From Alistipes sp. (GTDB lineage: Bacteria > Bacteroidota > Bacteroidia > Bacteroidales > Rikenellaceae), in the NCBI GenBank assembly GCA_017621455.1, contig JAGATC010000005.1, forward strand, positions 1 to 64,000: a stretch of 64,000 nucleotides of DNA. Reading direction: 5' to 3'. Under the pieces are notes generated by a model. The model saw only the letters and a list, made by a program, of their open reading frames with translations. It was not told the origin of the DNA and searched no databases. Position numbers and translations under genes: made by a program. Below, piece by piece: positions 54,608 to 63,094 of this stretch (the stretch's first letter is position 1; the number at the start of each line of letters is the position of its first letter).

Positions 54608-56434
54608 ATGACTCAAACAATTCAACGTAAACTTAACGACTCGGCGTTTGCACGCTGGTCGGCGTTGATCCTCATCTCGCTGATGATGTTCTTCGCCTAC
54701 ATGTTTGTGGATATGATGTCACCATTGCAGAGCCTTATCGAGGGTCAGCGTGGCTGGGGCCCCGATGTATATGGCATCTATGGCTCATCGGAGTATCTAC
54801 TCAACGTCTTTGGCTTCCTCATTATCGCAGGTATCATCCTCGATAAGATGGGTGTTCGCTTCACAGGTACCCTATCAGCTTCATTGATGGTTATCGGTGC
54901 TGCCATCAAGTTCTACGCTATTAGCGACTGGTTTGTTGGCTCGGAGCTTGACGCCACAATCACCGGCTGGGGCATCTTTGGTCTTCCTGGCTCGGCAGTC
55001 TTGGCATGCTTGGGCTTTATGATTTTTGGTTGCGGCTGCGAGATGGCAGGTATCACCGTATCGCGCGCTATCGCTAAGTGGTTCAAGGGCAAGGAGATGG
55101 CCATGGCTATGGGTCTCGAGATGGCTATTGCACGTGTTGGTGTGTTTGCCATCTTTACTATGTCACCTGCGATTGCCGCGTCAGACATGTTCTCATTCAT
55201 TCCTACGGCTGTAGCTAAGCCCGTATTCCTCTGCTCAGTATTCCTTATCATCGGTCTTTTGTGCTTCTTAGTGTTTGTCGTAATGGACAAGACGTTAGAC
55301 AAGCAGCTTGAGGCAGCAGGCGAGGTCGAGGAGGTATCGAGCGAGGAGGAGTTTAAGATTGGTGATGTTAAGACCATCCTTTCGAGCAAGATTTTCTGGT
55401 TGGTAGCTATGCTCTGCGTACTCTACTACTCGGCAATCTTCCCCTTCCAGAAGTATGCTACAAACATGTTTGAGAGCAACCTTAACCTATCACCCGAGGA
55501 TGCTGCAAGCATCTTCCGTTGGTTCCCTATCGGTGCTGCGCTCATCACTCCATTCCTTGGTCGTTTCCTCGACAAGCGTGGTAAGGGTGCTACGATGCTT
55601 CTCTTGGGTGCCGTGCTTATGATTGCTTGCCACCTTATCTTTGCACTCGTATTGCCCAAGTTCCCCAACCTCATCTTAGCTTATAGCGCTATCGTTGTGC
55701 TTGGTGTATCGTTCTCGTTGGTTCCTGCAGCTTTATGGCCATCAGTACCCAAGCTTATGCCCGAGCGTTATTTGGGTAGCGCCTACTCGCTTATCTTCTG
55801 GGTGCAGAACGTAGGTTTGTGCCTCGTACCTATGCTTATCGGCGTAGTACTTAACAGCACCAACCCTGGCGTATCTGACGCATTCCAGAATAAGAATAGC
55901 ATTGAGACTCTTGGCGAGAAGATTGCCTACATGGACGACATCTACAAGCTCGAGGCAGACATCGCCCTCTATGAGGAGCTTGAGGCTGCTAAGACGGCAG
56001 AGAATAATGCAACTTCGGAGGATACTGAGGCTACTGCTAATGTGGCTGAGAATGTAGAGGCTGCTGAGGCTGCTGAGGTTGCTGAGGTTGCTGAGGTTGC
56101 TGAGGCTACTGAGGATATAGCAGTTATTGCAACTCTTCCCGAGGGCTTCAATGTTGCCAAGGCACGCGCTGAGCTTAAGAAGCTTAACGATGGCAAGGCA
56201 TTTAAGGGTATTAACGAGAAGTTCGTATACGATGAGGCTGTTAAGGAGCTTGCAGAGCTTGAGGCCGAGAAGGTCGAGAAGAACTATCCCGATAATCCTA
56301 AGTACAACTACACTATCACCATGCTACTCTTCGTAAGCTTCGGTGTATTGGCACTCATCTTCGGCTTCTGGCTTAAGATTGAGGACAAGAAGAAGGGCTA
56401 CGGCTTGGAGCTTCCTAACATCAAGCAGGAGTAA
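54608..56434 (+). CDS. MFS transporter (MFSD1-like) with an acidic cytoplasmic insertion
   Basis: A 608-residue major facilitator protein. Twelve helices run from 17 to about 430 and a last one lies near 565-585. An inserted soluble loop (about 425-555) sits between the eleventh and twelfth helices. It is rich in Glu/Ala, including a run of near-perfect 'EVAEVAEVAEA' repeats from 9-nt GCTGAGGTT units (56060-56110). The 'GSSEYLLNVFGFLIIAGIILDKMGVR' and 'RFLDKRGKGA' motifs fit the MFS. The substrate is not assignable; MFSD1-like transporters carry dipeptides, but this is only similarity. Confidence 0.82.
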   Translation: MTQTIQRKLNDSAFARWSALILISLMMFFAYMFVDMMSPLQSLIEGQRGWGPDVYGIYGSSEYLLNVFGFLIIAGIILDKMGVRFTGTLSASLMVIGAAIKFYAISDWFVGSELDATITGWGIFGLPGSAVLACLGFMIFGCGCEMAGITVSRAIAKWFKGKEMAMAMGLEMAIARVGVFAIFTMSPAIAASDMFSFIPTAVAKPVFLCSVFLIIGLLCFLVFVVMDKTLDKQLEAAGEVEEVSSEEEFKIGDVKTILSSKIFWLVAMLCVLYYSAIFPFQKYATNMFESNLNLSPEDAASIFRWFPIGAALITPFLGRFLDKRGKGATMLLLGAVLMIACHLIFALVLPKFPNLILAYSAIVVLGVSFSLVPAALWPSVPKLMPERYLGSAYSLIFWVQNVGLCLVPMLIGVVLNSTNPGVSDAFQNKNSIETLGEKIAYMDDIYKLEADIALYEELEAAKTAENNATSEDTEATANVAENVEAAEAAEVAEVAEVAEATEDIAVIATLPEGFNVAKARAELKKLNDGKAFKGINEKFVYDEAVKELAELEAEKVEKNYPDNPKYNYTITMLLFVSFGVLALIFGFWLKIEDKKKGYGLELPNIKQE

Positions 56435-56455
56435 TCAATCTGCTATAGCACTAAC

Positions 56456-56485
56456 CATAAGGCTGTTCTTCGGAGCAGCCTTATG
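56456..56485 (+). terminator. Hairpin with a UUCG tetraloop after the MFS gene
   Basis: CATAAGGCTG pairs with CAGCCTTATG (10 bp), and the stem continues inward to close a C-UUCG-G tetraloop, a very stable motif. No strong U-tract follows, so it may also protect a 3' end. Confidence 0.7.
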
Positions 56486-56599
56486 TCGTATATGGGCCAT
56501 AATAGAATAAAAAATTTCGCCTCAGTGAAACAAATATGATACCTCGTGCGTATATGTATGCGTAAATTGGAATAGAAGTTGTAAGAAGAGTAAAATTTT

Positions 56600-57460
56600 A
56601 TGCGTCAATTAAAGATTACCAAGTCGATCACCAACCGCGAGAGTGCGTCGTTGGATAAGTATCTGCAGGAGATCGGCAAGGAGGAACTTATCTCCGTAGA
56701 GGAGGAGGTAGAACTCGCCCAAAGAATCAAGAAGGGAGATAAAGAGGCTCTCGAGAAGCTTACCAAGGCAAACCTACGTTTCGTGGTATCTGTGGCAAAG
56801 CAGTATCAGAACCAGGGTCTTAGCCTACCCGACCTTATCAACGAGGGTAACCTCGGCCTTATCAAGGCTGCCGAGAAGTTCGACGAGACACGAGGCTTCA
56901 AGTTTATCTCGTATGCCGTGTGGTGGATTCGTCAGTCTATCCTCCAGGCATTGGCCGAGCAGTCGCGTATTGTACGTCTACCCCTAAACCAGGTGGGCTC
57001 ACTAAATAAGATTAACAAGGCATTCGCACGCTTCGAGCAGGAGCACGAGCGTACCCCATCTGCCGAGGAGCTTGCCAACGAGCTTGAGCTACCCAAGGAG
57101 AAGGTGACCGACACATTGCGTGTTGCAGGTCGCCATATCTCGGTGGATGCGCCCTTTGCTGATGGCGAGGATAACTCGTTGCTCGACGTACTGGTAAACA
57201 CCGACTCACCTAATGCCGACCGTGGTCTTATCAACGAGTCGCTATCTACGGAGGTAGACCGCGCACTCGAGATTCTCACCGACCGTGAGCGCGACATCAT
57301 CCGCTACTTCTTCGGCATCGGCTGCTCGGAGATGACCCTCGAGGAGATTGGCGAGAAGTTCGACCTCACACGTGAGCGCGTGCGTCAGATTAAGGAGAAG
57401 GCTATTCGCAAGCTTAGAGTATCGAAGCGTAGCTCTATTCTACGCTCATACCTCGGATAG
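56600..57460 (+). CDS. rpoD: Primary RNA polymerase sigma factor
   Basis: A 286-residue sigma-70 family protein, the short primary form typical of Bacteroidetes (no long region 1.1). It has '[18 protein letters not shown]' (region 2.2-2.3), '[16 protein letters not shown]' (2.4) and '[18 protein letters not shown]' (4.2). It recognises the TTTG/TAnnTTTG promoters seen throughout this window. A strong terminator follows. Confidence 0.96.
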   Translation: MRQLKITKSITNRESASLDKYLQEIGKEELISVEEEVELAQRIKKGDKEALEKLTKANLRFVVSVAKQYQNQGLSLPDLINEGNLGLIKAAEKFDETRGFKFISYAVWWIRQSILQALAEQSRIVRLPLNQVGSLNKINKAFARFEQEHERTPSAEELANELELPKEKVTDTLRVAGRHISVDAPFADGEDNSLLDVLVNTDSPNADRGLINESLSTEVDRALEILTDRERDIIRYFFGIGCSEMTLEEIGEKFDLTRERVRQIKEKAIRKLRVSKRSSILRSYLG

Positions 57461-57478
57461 TTTTGATGCAATAAGTGA

Positions 57479-57496
57479 GGGGGGGGGAAAAAAAAA
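57479..57496. repeat. Homopolymer tract G9A9
   Basis: Nine G followed by nine A, 19 bp after the rpoD stop codon. Such tracts slip during replication and are also prone to sequencing error. No promoter or gene depends on it visibly. Confidence 0.6.
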
Positions 57497-57521
57497 CTAC
57501 TTCGTCACCTCAGCCAATATA

Positions 57522-57565
57522 ACAAATGGGAGATACATTAAAGTATTTCCCATTTGTCGTTTTTT
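57522..57565 (+). terminator. Intrinsic terminator of rpoD
   Basis: A 15-bp stem (57522-57536 with 57543-57557, including one G-U pair) with a 6-nt loop, directly followed by CGTTTTTT. It is a textbook Rho-independent terminator. Confidence 0.82.
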
Positions 57566-57671
57566 CATATCAGCACCCAATTAACCACTTCGTTCCACTA
57601 CGAAATTACTCCACATTTACTCGCTAAAACATACTTAGTCAATAAATTGTTAAAAAAATAACGCTACCCTA

Positions 57672-57702
57672 TTGCGTCTCTCAGATTTTTTCATTAATTT
57701 TG
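57672..57702 (+). promoter_or_regulatory. Promoter of guaB-guaA
   Basis: TTG (57672-57674), a 20-nt spacer and TAATTTTG (57695-57702), 75 bp before the chosen guaB ATG. Confidence 0.7.
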
Positions 57703-57777
57703 TGCGCAACATGAACAAGAAAGCTGTTGCACTCTTTATATATAAATGGTGTGGCAGTCCTAAAAAACCTGATTGCT

Positions 57778-59253
57778 ATGTCTTTTATCGATGAAAGGGT
57801 ACAGACGACAGGTCTCACATTCGACGATGTGTTGCTCGTACCAGCCTATTCTGAGGTTCTACCTCGCGAAGTATCGACCGAGGGTCGTTTCTCTCGCAAT
57901 ATCAAGCTCAACATTCCTATTGTCTCTGCAGCCATGGATACCGTCACCGAGGCAAACCTCGCCATTGCTTTGGCACGCGAGGGTGGTATTGGTGTCATCC
58001 ACAAGAACATGTCTATCGCTGCACAGGCTGCACATGTGCGCCGCGTGAAGCGTGCCGAGAGTGGCATGATCTACGACCCCGTTACTATCCGCAAGGATAA
58101 CACCGTGGGCGACGCCTTGGCACTGATGCAGGAGAATAAGATTGGTGGCATCCCCGTAGTGGACGACGCTGGCATGCTCATCGGCATCGTCACCAACCGC
58201 GACCTACGCTTCCAGAGCGACATAGAGCGTAAGATTGACGAGGTGATGACCAAGGAGAACATCGTAACGACACACGAGACCGACCTAAAGTCAGCCGCAG
58301 AGGTGCTCTTGGCAAACAAGATTGAGAAGCTCCCCGTAGTTGACGACAACGGCAAGCTCGTAGGCCTTATCACCTACCGCGACATCACCAAGCTCAAGGA
58401 TAACCCCAACTCTTGCAAGGATGCAAAGGGTCGTCTTCGCGTAGCTGCTGGCATCGGCATCACGCCCGACGCTATGGATCGCGTAGCGGCACTCGTAGCC
58501 GAGGAGGTCGATGCTGTTGTTCTCGACTCAGCACACGGACATACCAAGGGCGTAGTAGGCCTACTCCGCCAGATTAAGGAGACATACCCCACGCTCGACG
58601 TTGTCGTTGGTAACATCGCTACTGCCGAGGCTGCCAAGTACCTCATCGAGAATGGTGCCGACGGCATCAAGGTGGGTATCGGCCCAGGCTCTATCTGCAC
58701 CACACGTATCATCGCAGGTGTGGGCGTACCCCAGCTCTCGGCTATCTACGACGCCTCTACCGAGGCTAAGAAGGCAGGTGTTCCCATCATTGCCGACGGT
58801 GGTCTTCGCTACTCGGGCGACATCGTCAAGGCGCTGGCCGCTGGTGGTAACTGCGTGATGGTAGGTTCGATGTTTGCAGGTACGGAGGAGTCTCCCGGTG
58901 AGACCATCATCTACAACGGCCGTAAGTTCAAGGCATACCGTGGTATGGGCTCTATCGACGCTATGAAGGCTGGCTCAGCAGACCGCTACTTCCAGAAGGG
59001 CTCGGAGGGTAACATCATGAAGCTCGTACCCGAGGGCATCGTAGGTCGTGTGCCTTTCAAGGGCAAGCTTTCGGAGACTGTATATCAGCTTGTTGGCGGT
59101 ATTCGCGCAGGTATGGGCTACTGCGGTGCCAAGGATATTGACACCCTGCAGAAGGCTCGCTTCATCCGCATCACATCGAGCGGCGTTACGGAGAACCATC
59201 CTCACGATATTACCATCACCAGCGAGACTCCTAACTACTCTCGAGGCGAATAA
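57778..59253 (+). CDS. guaB: IMP dehydrogenase
   Basis: A 491-residue enzyme oxidising IMP to XMP with NAD+. It has '[19 protein letters not shown]' near the start, two CBS domains (about 95-210), the catalytic loop '[20 protein letters not shown]' with Cys, and '[19 protein letters not shown]'. I place the start at ATG 57778 because 17 upstream in-frame residues look non-homologous. It is followed after 15 bp by guaA, the next step of GMP synthesis. Confidence 0.97.
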   Translation: MSFIDERVQTTGLTFDDVLLVPAYSEVLPREVSTEGRFSRNIKLNIPIVSAAMDTVTEANLAIALAREGGIGVIHKNMSIAAQAAHVRRVKRAESGMIYDPVTIRKDNTVGDALALMQENKIGGIPVVDDAGMLIGIVTNRDLRFQSDIERKIDEVMTKENIVTTHETDLKSAAEVLLANKIEKLPVVDDNGKLVGLITYRDITKLKDNPNSCKDAKGRLRVAAGIGITPDAMDRVAALVAEEVDAVVLDSAHGHTKGVVGLLRQIKETYPTLDVVVGNIATAEAAKYLIENGADGIKVGIGPGSICTTRIIAGVGVPQLSAIYDASTEAKKAGVPIIADGGLRYSGDIVKALAAGGNCVMVGSMFAGTEESPGETIIYNGRKFKAYRGMGSIDAMKAGSADRYFQKGSEGNIMKLVPEGIVGRVPFKGKLSETVYQLVGGIRAGMGYCGAKDIDTLQKARFIRITSSGVTENHPHDITITSETPNYSRGE

Positions 59254-59268
59254 TACTAACTAAACTAT

Positions 59269-60798
59269 ATGACAGAGAAGATATTAATTATTGACTTCGG
59301 GTCGCAGTACACGCAGCTCATCGCGCGACGCATACGTGAGATGCAGGTATATTGCGAGATCCACCCCTTCAACAACGTACCCGCACTCGATGAGTCGATT
59401 AAGGGCGTTGTGCTATCGGGCTCACCACGCTCGGTACGCGATGAGGGTGCTCCCCGCATCGACCTCGACGCCATAAAGGGTAAGCTCCCCTTGCTTGGCG
59501 TATGTTACGGTGCCCAGTACCTCGCCCACTTCTACGGTGGCAAGGTGGAGGCATCGCCCAGCCGTGAGTATGGCCGCGCACGTATGATTGTTAAGTGCGC
59601 CGAGGATCCACTCATGGCAAAGTTGAGCCCCTCGTCACAGGTGTGGATGTCGCACGGCGACACCATCACCACCATCCCCGAGGGTTACTCTATCGTAGCC
59701 TCTACCGATGATGTTCCCGTAGCAGCATACCGCATCGCTGGTGAGCAGACCTGGGGCATACAGTTCCACCCCGAGGTATACCACTCGGAGGAGGGCTTCA
59801 CGATGATTGAGAACTTCGTTAAGGGCATCTGCGGCTGCTCTGGCTCGTGGACTCCCGCGGGCTTTGTCGAGAGCACCGTAAAGGAGCTTAAGGAGAAGCT
59901 TGGCGACGACAAAGTAGTCCTCGGCCTTTCGGGCGGTGTTGACTCATCAGTTGCCGCACTCCTACTACATAAGGCCATCGGTCCCAACCTCTACTGTATC
60001 TTCGTGGACTCGGGACTCTTGCGCAAGGATGAGTTCGCCGAGGTTATCGAGTCGTACCGCGGTATGGGTCTCAATGTCAAGGGCGTAGACGCTTCGGCAA
60101 AGTTCCTTGGCGACTTGGCGGGCGTTACCGACCCCGAGACCAAGCGTAAGATTATCGGCCGCGACTTCGTCGAGGTCTTCGAGGCAGAGGCTAAACAGTT
60201 GCAGGGGGTTAAGTGGCTCGGTCAGGGTACCATCTACCCCGATGTTGTTGAGTCGGCACAGGTCAACGGCACAGCCGTTGTCATCAAGTCGCACCACAAT
60301 GTGGGTGGTCTTCCCGAGAAGATGGGCTTGAAGGTTGTTGAGCCTCTGCGCCTATTGTTCAAAGACGAGGTGCGCCGCGTGGGTCGCTCTATGGGCATGC
60401 CCGAGCGCCTTATTGGCCGTCACCCCTTCCCTGGTCCTGGCCTCGCTATCCGTATCCTTGGCGAGATTACCCGCGAGAAGGTGGAGATTTTGCAGAACGT
60501 AGATAAGATATATATCGACATCTTGCGCGAGACCGGCTGGTACGATAAGATCTGGCAGGCGGGAGCTATCTTGCTTCCCGTGCAGTCTGTGGGCGTTATG
60601 GGCGACGAGCGCACATACGAGCGTTGCGTGGCACTCCGTGCCGTGCAGTCTACCGACGGCATGACCGCCGACTGGGTGCATATCCCCTATGAGATCTTGG
60701 CACGCCTGTCGAACGAGATTATCAACAAGGTACGTGGCGTCAACCGCGTAGTCTACGACATCTCGTCGAAGCCACCAGCAACAATTGAGTGGGAGTAA
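59269..60798 (+). CDS. guaA: GMP synthase
   Basis: A 509-residue glutamine-hydrolysing GMP synthetase. It has a GATase domain (1-190, '[15 protein letters not shown]' with Cys and '[11 protein letters not shown]' with His/Glu) and an ATP-pyrophosphatase domain ('[22 protein letters not shown]'), then the dimerisation domain ending '[15 protein letters not shown]'. It is full length. It shares a promoter with guaB and is followed by a conserved 3' element. Confidence 0.98.
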   Translation: MTEKILIIDFGSQYTQLIARRIREMQVYCEIHPFNNVPALDESIKGVVLSGSPRSVRDEGAPRIDLDAIKGKLPLLGVCYGAQYLAHFYGGKVEASPSREYGRARMIVKCAEDPLMAKLSPSSQVWMSHGDTITTIPEGYSIVASTDDVPVAAYRIAGEQTWGIQFHPEVYHSEEGFTMIENFVKGICGCSGSWTPAGFVESTVKELKEKLGDDKVVLGLSGGVDSSVAALLLHKAIGPNLYCIFVDSGLLRKDEFAEVIESYRGMGLNVKGVDASAKFLGDLAGVTDPETKRKIIGRDFVEVFEAEAKQLQGVKWLGQGTIYPDVVESAQVNGTAVVIKSHHNVGGLPEKMGLKVVEPLRLLFKDEVRRVGRSMGMPERLIGRHPFPGPGLAIRILGEITREKVEILQNVDKIYIDILRETGWYDKIWQAGAILLPVQSVGVMGDERTYERCVALRAVQSTDGMTADWVHIPYEILARLSNEIINKVRGVNRVVYDISSKPPATIEWE

Positions 60799-60799
60799 C

Positions 60800-60928
60800 G
60801 ATTTCGTGTGATAAGGCAGACACCTACTGCCGCTAACAAAAATTCCCGACAATGAGCAGTACGCCAAGTACAGCCCATCGTCGGGATTTTTGCTGAGCGT
60901 TGTATCTGCAGCCTTCTGACACGAAATC
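60800..60928 (+). terminator. Oriented 3' element, copy E (after guaA)
   Basis: A 10-bp outer inverted repeat (60800-60809 with 60919-60928, GATTTCGTGT/ACACGAAATC) is followed by the lead GTGTGATAAGGC. A shorter inner stem (60844-60850 with 60880-60886) has a loop carrying GTAC-N5-GTAC, then TTTTTGCTGA. It starts one base past the guaA stop codon. Confidence 0.8.
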
Positions 60929-60946
60929 CCCTCACGCTAATCACCC

Positions 60947-60991
60947 TAATTTCATGTCGAGGCCAAGCCTAACCCCTTCTGACATCAAACG
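60947..60991. repeat. 45-bp direct repeat, copy 1
   Basis: Identical to 61071-61115. Each unit contains an imperfect TTTCATGTC/GACATCAAA inverted pair around a GC-richer middle. A third, degenerate relative starts near 61019. No transposase or CRISPR-associated gene is close. Confidence 0.75.
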
Positions 60992-61070
60992 CACCCTCAC
61001 ACTACCCATCGTCAGTTTTTCATGTCAGCGCCACTGCTACACCACCCTGACGCTAAAAGGGGCTCACGGA

Positions 61071-61115
61071 TAATTTCATGTCGAGGCCAAGCCTAACCCC
61101 TTCTGACATCAAACG
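61071..61115. repeat. 45-bp direct repeat, copy 2
   Basis: Identical over 45 bp to 60947-60991, with a start-to-start distance of 124 bp. Confidence 0.75.
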
Positions 61116-61265
61116 AGGTCACGCTAATTAAATATTGAATCCACTCATCTGTCAGCATTACTAAGATATACCTTGGCATCCGACAGGATGAGTTACTTGA
61201 AACATACGACATGTTGGATTTTTAGAGATTTAAGCTAAATATCCAAAACAATGCCCCCAGGAGTG

Positions 61266-61296
61266 TTGTTCGTTTCAGAAATTATTTTTAATTTTG
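61266..61296 (+). promoter_or_regulatory. Promoter candidate of the terminal accessory genes
   Basis: TTG (61266-61268), a 20-nt spacer and TAATTTTG (61289-61296). It lies 304 bp before the SPFH-GYF gene, so either it drives a long leader or it serves the small ORF at 61351. Confidence 0.5.
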
Positions 61297-61350
61297 TAGT
61301 GCTATTTGGATAAATAGCAGACATATTGAAAGTGTTTTCGATATCCTATA

Positions 61351-61485
61351 ATGGAAATGTGGAAGTTTTCAGAACTAAAGGAGAAACGAATGACACTCAT
61401 TTCTTGTATAGTTATGTGTGACTATGCACCTTTCTGTGCATACCCCATACTATCCAAGTGTGGGGCATTGTATCGTTTGTTTTAG
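61351..61485 (+). CDS. Candidate 44-residue small protein, uncertain
   Basis: An ATG-to-TAG ORF of 44 codons beginning 'MEMWKFSELKEKRM' with four cysteines in the middle and C-terminal part ('ISCIVMCDYAPFC', 'KCGAL'). It sits about 55 bp downstream of a promoter-like site, in the same orientation as the following genes. There is no family I recognise, no strong ribosome-binding site, and two hairpins overlap its 3' half. It could equally be non-coding leader RNA. Confidence 0.25.
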   Translation: MEMWKFSELKEKRMTLISCIVMCDYAPFCAYPILSKCGALYRLF

Positions 61486-61600
61486 TTCGGGTCATTCCAC
61501 AACCTCCATTATAATAGACGAAATCAACTCCACACTTTCTTTTTTATAAATACTAACCGCAGCATATTGGGAGAGTGAGTTGCAGTAAGTTTTAGGCTTA

Positions 61601-62713
61601 ATGGCACTTATAGATGTAGTAAAATGTGAAATGGATGGCAATAGCTTCTGCCAAAAGTTTCCATCAGAGGATTTACGCATAGGCACACAGTTGGTTGTCT
61701 ATACAGCACAGACAGCACTCTTTGTCAAGGGTGGTGCAATATATGATGAGTTCTCAGCTGGAACGCATACACTTAAAACGGCAAACATCCCCCTGCTAAA
61801 TAAGATTATCAACCTACCATTTGGCAGTGATTCTCCGTTTAAGGCAGAGGTATGGTTTGTAAACCATATCACTAAGTTGGATTTGAAATGGGGCACACCT
61901 CAGCCAATTCAACTTGAGGACCCACGATACAGTGTTATTGTCCCAGTTCGTGCTTTTGGTCAGTACGGTTTCCAAATAACGAATGCACGAAAATTCTTAG
62001 AGACTCTAATTGGCAATATGCAGAGCTTCACTGCAGAGCAGATTGATGCCTACTTCAAGGGCAAGATATTGTCATCACTCAATGCACTGCTATCTAAGAA
62101 GATTTCCGCAGAGAAGATTTCAATTCTCGATGTGAACACAATGCTTGTGGAGATGTCTGAGTATTGTGAACAGCAACTAAACCAATCTTTCGAGAAATAT
62201 GGCGTAAAACTATGCGATTTTAGCATTATATCTATCAATGTGCCACAGAATGACCCAAGCATTATCAAGTTAAAGGCAGCCAAGGATGAAGCAGCGCGAT
62301 TTAACATCATTGGTAGAGATTACTATCAGATGAACCGCAGTTTTGATGTATTAGAGAAAGCTGCTGCCAATGAGGGGGCAGGCGGCCAATTTGCAGCTAT
62401 GGGTGCCGGTTTAGGTGTTGGTATGGGAGTAGGTGGTGCCGTGGGCAATATGGCATCGCAGTTAATTAATACAAATCCGACACAGGTCCCTCCACCAATG
62501 CCACAGCAGACCTCATACTTTATTTTTGTGAATGGACAGCAGTTAGGAAGACAGAGTGCGCAGACTATTGCAGCACTACTGCAGCAGGGTGTAGCCAGTG
62601 GTGATACATTAGTTTGGACTACTGGCATGCCCCAGTGGGTAAAATTGTCACAAGTGCCTGAACTTGCTCAATTGTTAAACAATCAGACACCTCCACCAAT
62701 TCCAACCCTATAA
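61601..62713 (+). CDS. SPFH-domain protein with C-terminal GYF_2-like domain
   Basis: A 370-residue protein of the SPFH/YdjI ('virion core protein-like') group. It begins 'MALIDVVKCEMDGNSFCQKF' and covers an SPFH-like domain to about residue 230 ('FPSEDLRIGTQLVVYTAQTALF', 'VPVRAFGQYGFQI'). A Gly-rich hinge (about 258-285) is followed by a GYF_2-like domain (about 303-360, 'YFIFVNGQQLGRQSAQTIA' and 'TGMPQWVKLSQVP'). It is soluble, without a membrane helix. Family members often neighbour zinc-ribbon membrane proteins, as here; a stress or envelope role is possible but unproven. It starts an AT-rich cluster unlike the rest of the window. Confidence 0.8.
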   Translation: MALIDVVKCEMDGNSFCQKFPSEDLRIGTQLVVYTAQTALFVKGGAIYDEFSAGTHTLKTANIPLLNKIINLPFGSDSPFKAEVWFVNHITKLDLKWGTPQPIQLEDPRYSVIVPVRAFGQYGFQITNARKFLETLIGNMQSFTAEQIDAYFKGKILSSLNALLSKKISAEKISILDVNTMLVEMSEYCEQQLNQSFEKYGVKLCDFSIISINVPQNDPSIIKLKAAKDEAARFNIIGRDYYQMNRSFDVLEKAAANEGAGGQFAAMGAGLGVGMGVGGAVGNMASQLINTNPTQVPPPMPQQTSYFIFVNGQQLGRQSAQTIAALLQQGVASGDTLVWTTGMPQWVKLSQVPELAQLLNNQTPPPIPTL

Positions 62714-62725
62714 TATGATTGAACT

Positions 62726-63067
62726 ATGAAAAACATAACTCTCATTACTGGTGGAACACTCCTTTTGGTTAACCTAATCATCGGTTTGCTAATCACAGCA
62801 TATCCAATGTTTAACCTCTGTTTCACCTCAATAGTTATTGCAATTACAACGTTGCTATTATATGCCTTAAGTAAGGTTAATTTGAAAGATGGCTTTATCA
62901 TTGGGCTATCATCACTCTTCTCTCTATTAGGATTGGTCGAGCTAATCTTAGGTGCTGTTTCAGGCGACTCCTTACAGAATAACGGATGTGTGATTGCAGC
63001 TGTTATTCTAATTGCTTTACAAGTTTTGACACTTGTCATTTGCAATGTAGTATCAAAGAATGTGTAA
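62726..63067 (+). CDS. Small membrane protein of unknown function
   Basis: A 113-residue protein with three or four hydrophobic helices (about 4-25, 28-48, 55-78 and 88-110), short loops and no recognisable family. It follows the SPFH-GYF gene by 12 bp and precedes the zinc-ribbon gene by 27 bp, which suggests co-transcription. Confidence 0.65.
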   Translation: MKNITLITGGTLLLVNLIIGLLITAYPMFNLCFTSIVIAITTLLLYALSKVNLKDGFIIGLSSLFSLLGLVELILGAVSGDSLQNNGCVIAAVILIALQVLTLVICNVVSKNV

Positions 63068-63094
63068 CTAATAAAATTATTAAATAAATAAACT

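Larger units (their letters stand above)
60929..61600. other. AT-rich accessory spacer with repeats and a small ORF candidate
   Basis: Beyond the 3' element the DNA changes character. It holds two identical 45-bp repeats (60947-60991, 61071-61115) with degenerate relatives between them. A promoter-like TTG-N20-TAATTTTG (61266-61296) is followed by a 44-codon ORF (61351-61485, four Cys). Hairpins lie near 61424-61466. I cannot tell whether the small ORF is real. Confidence 0.45.

Noticed and set aside
13493..60928. 3' hairpin elements as transposon-derived MITEs
   Set aside because: Some copies have outer inverted repeats, but insertion would not produce a constant position after stop codons, constant orientation and covarying stems; target-site duplications are not seen.
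60947..61115. CRISPR array from the 45-bp repeats
   Set aside because: Only two exact copies, a single irregular spacer holding a degenerate relative, and no cas genes nearby.
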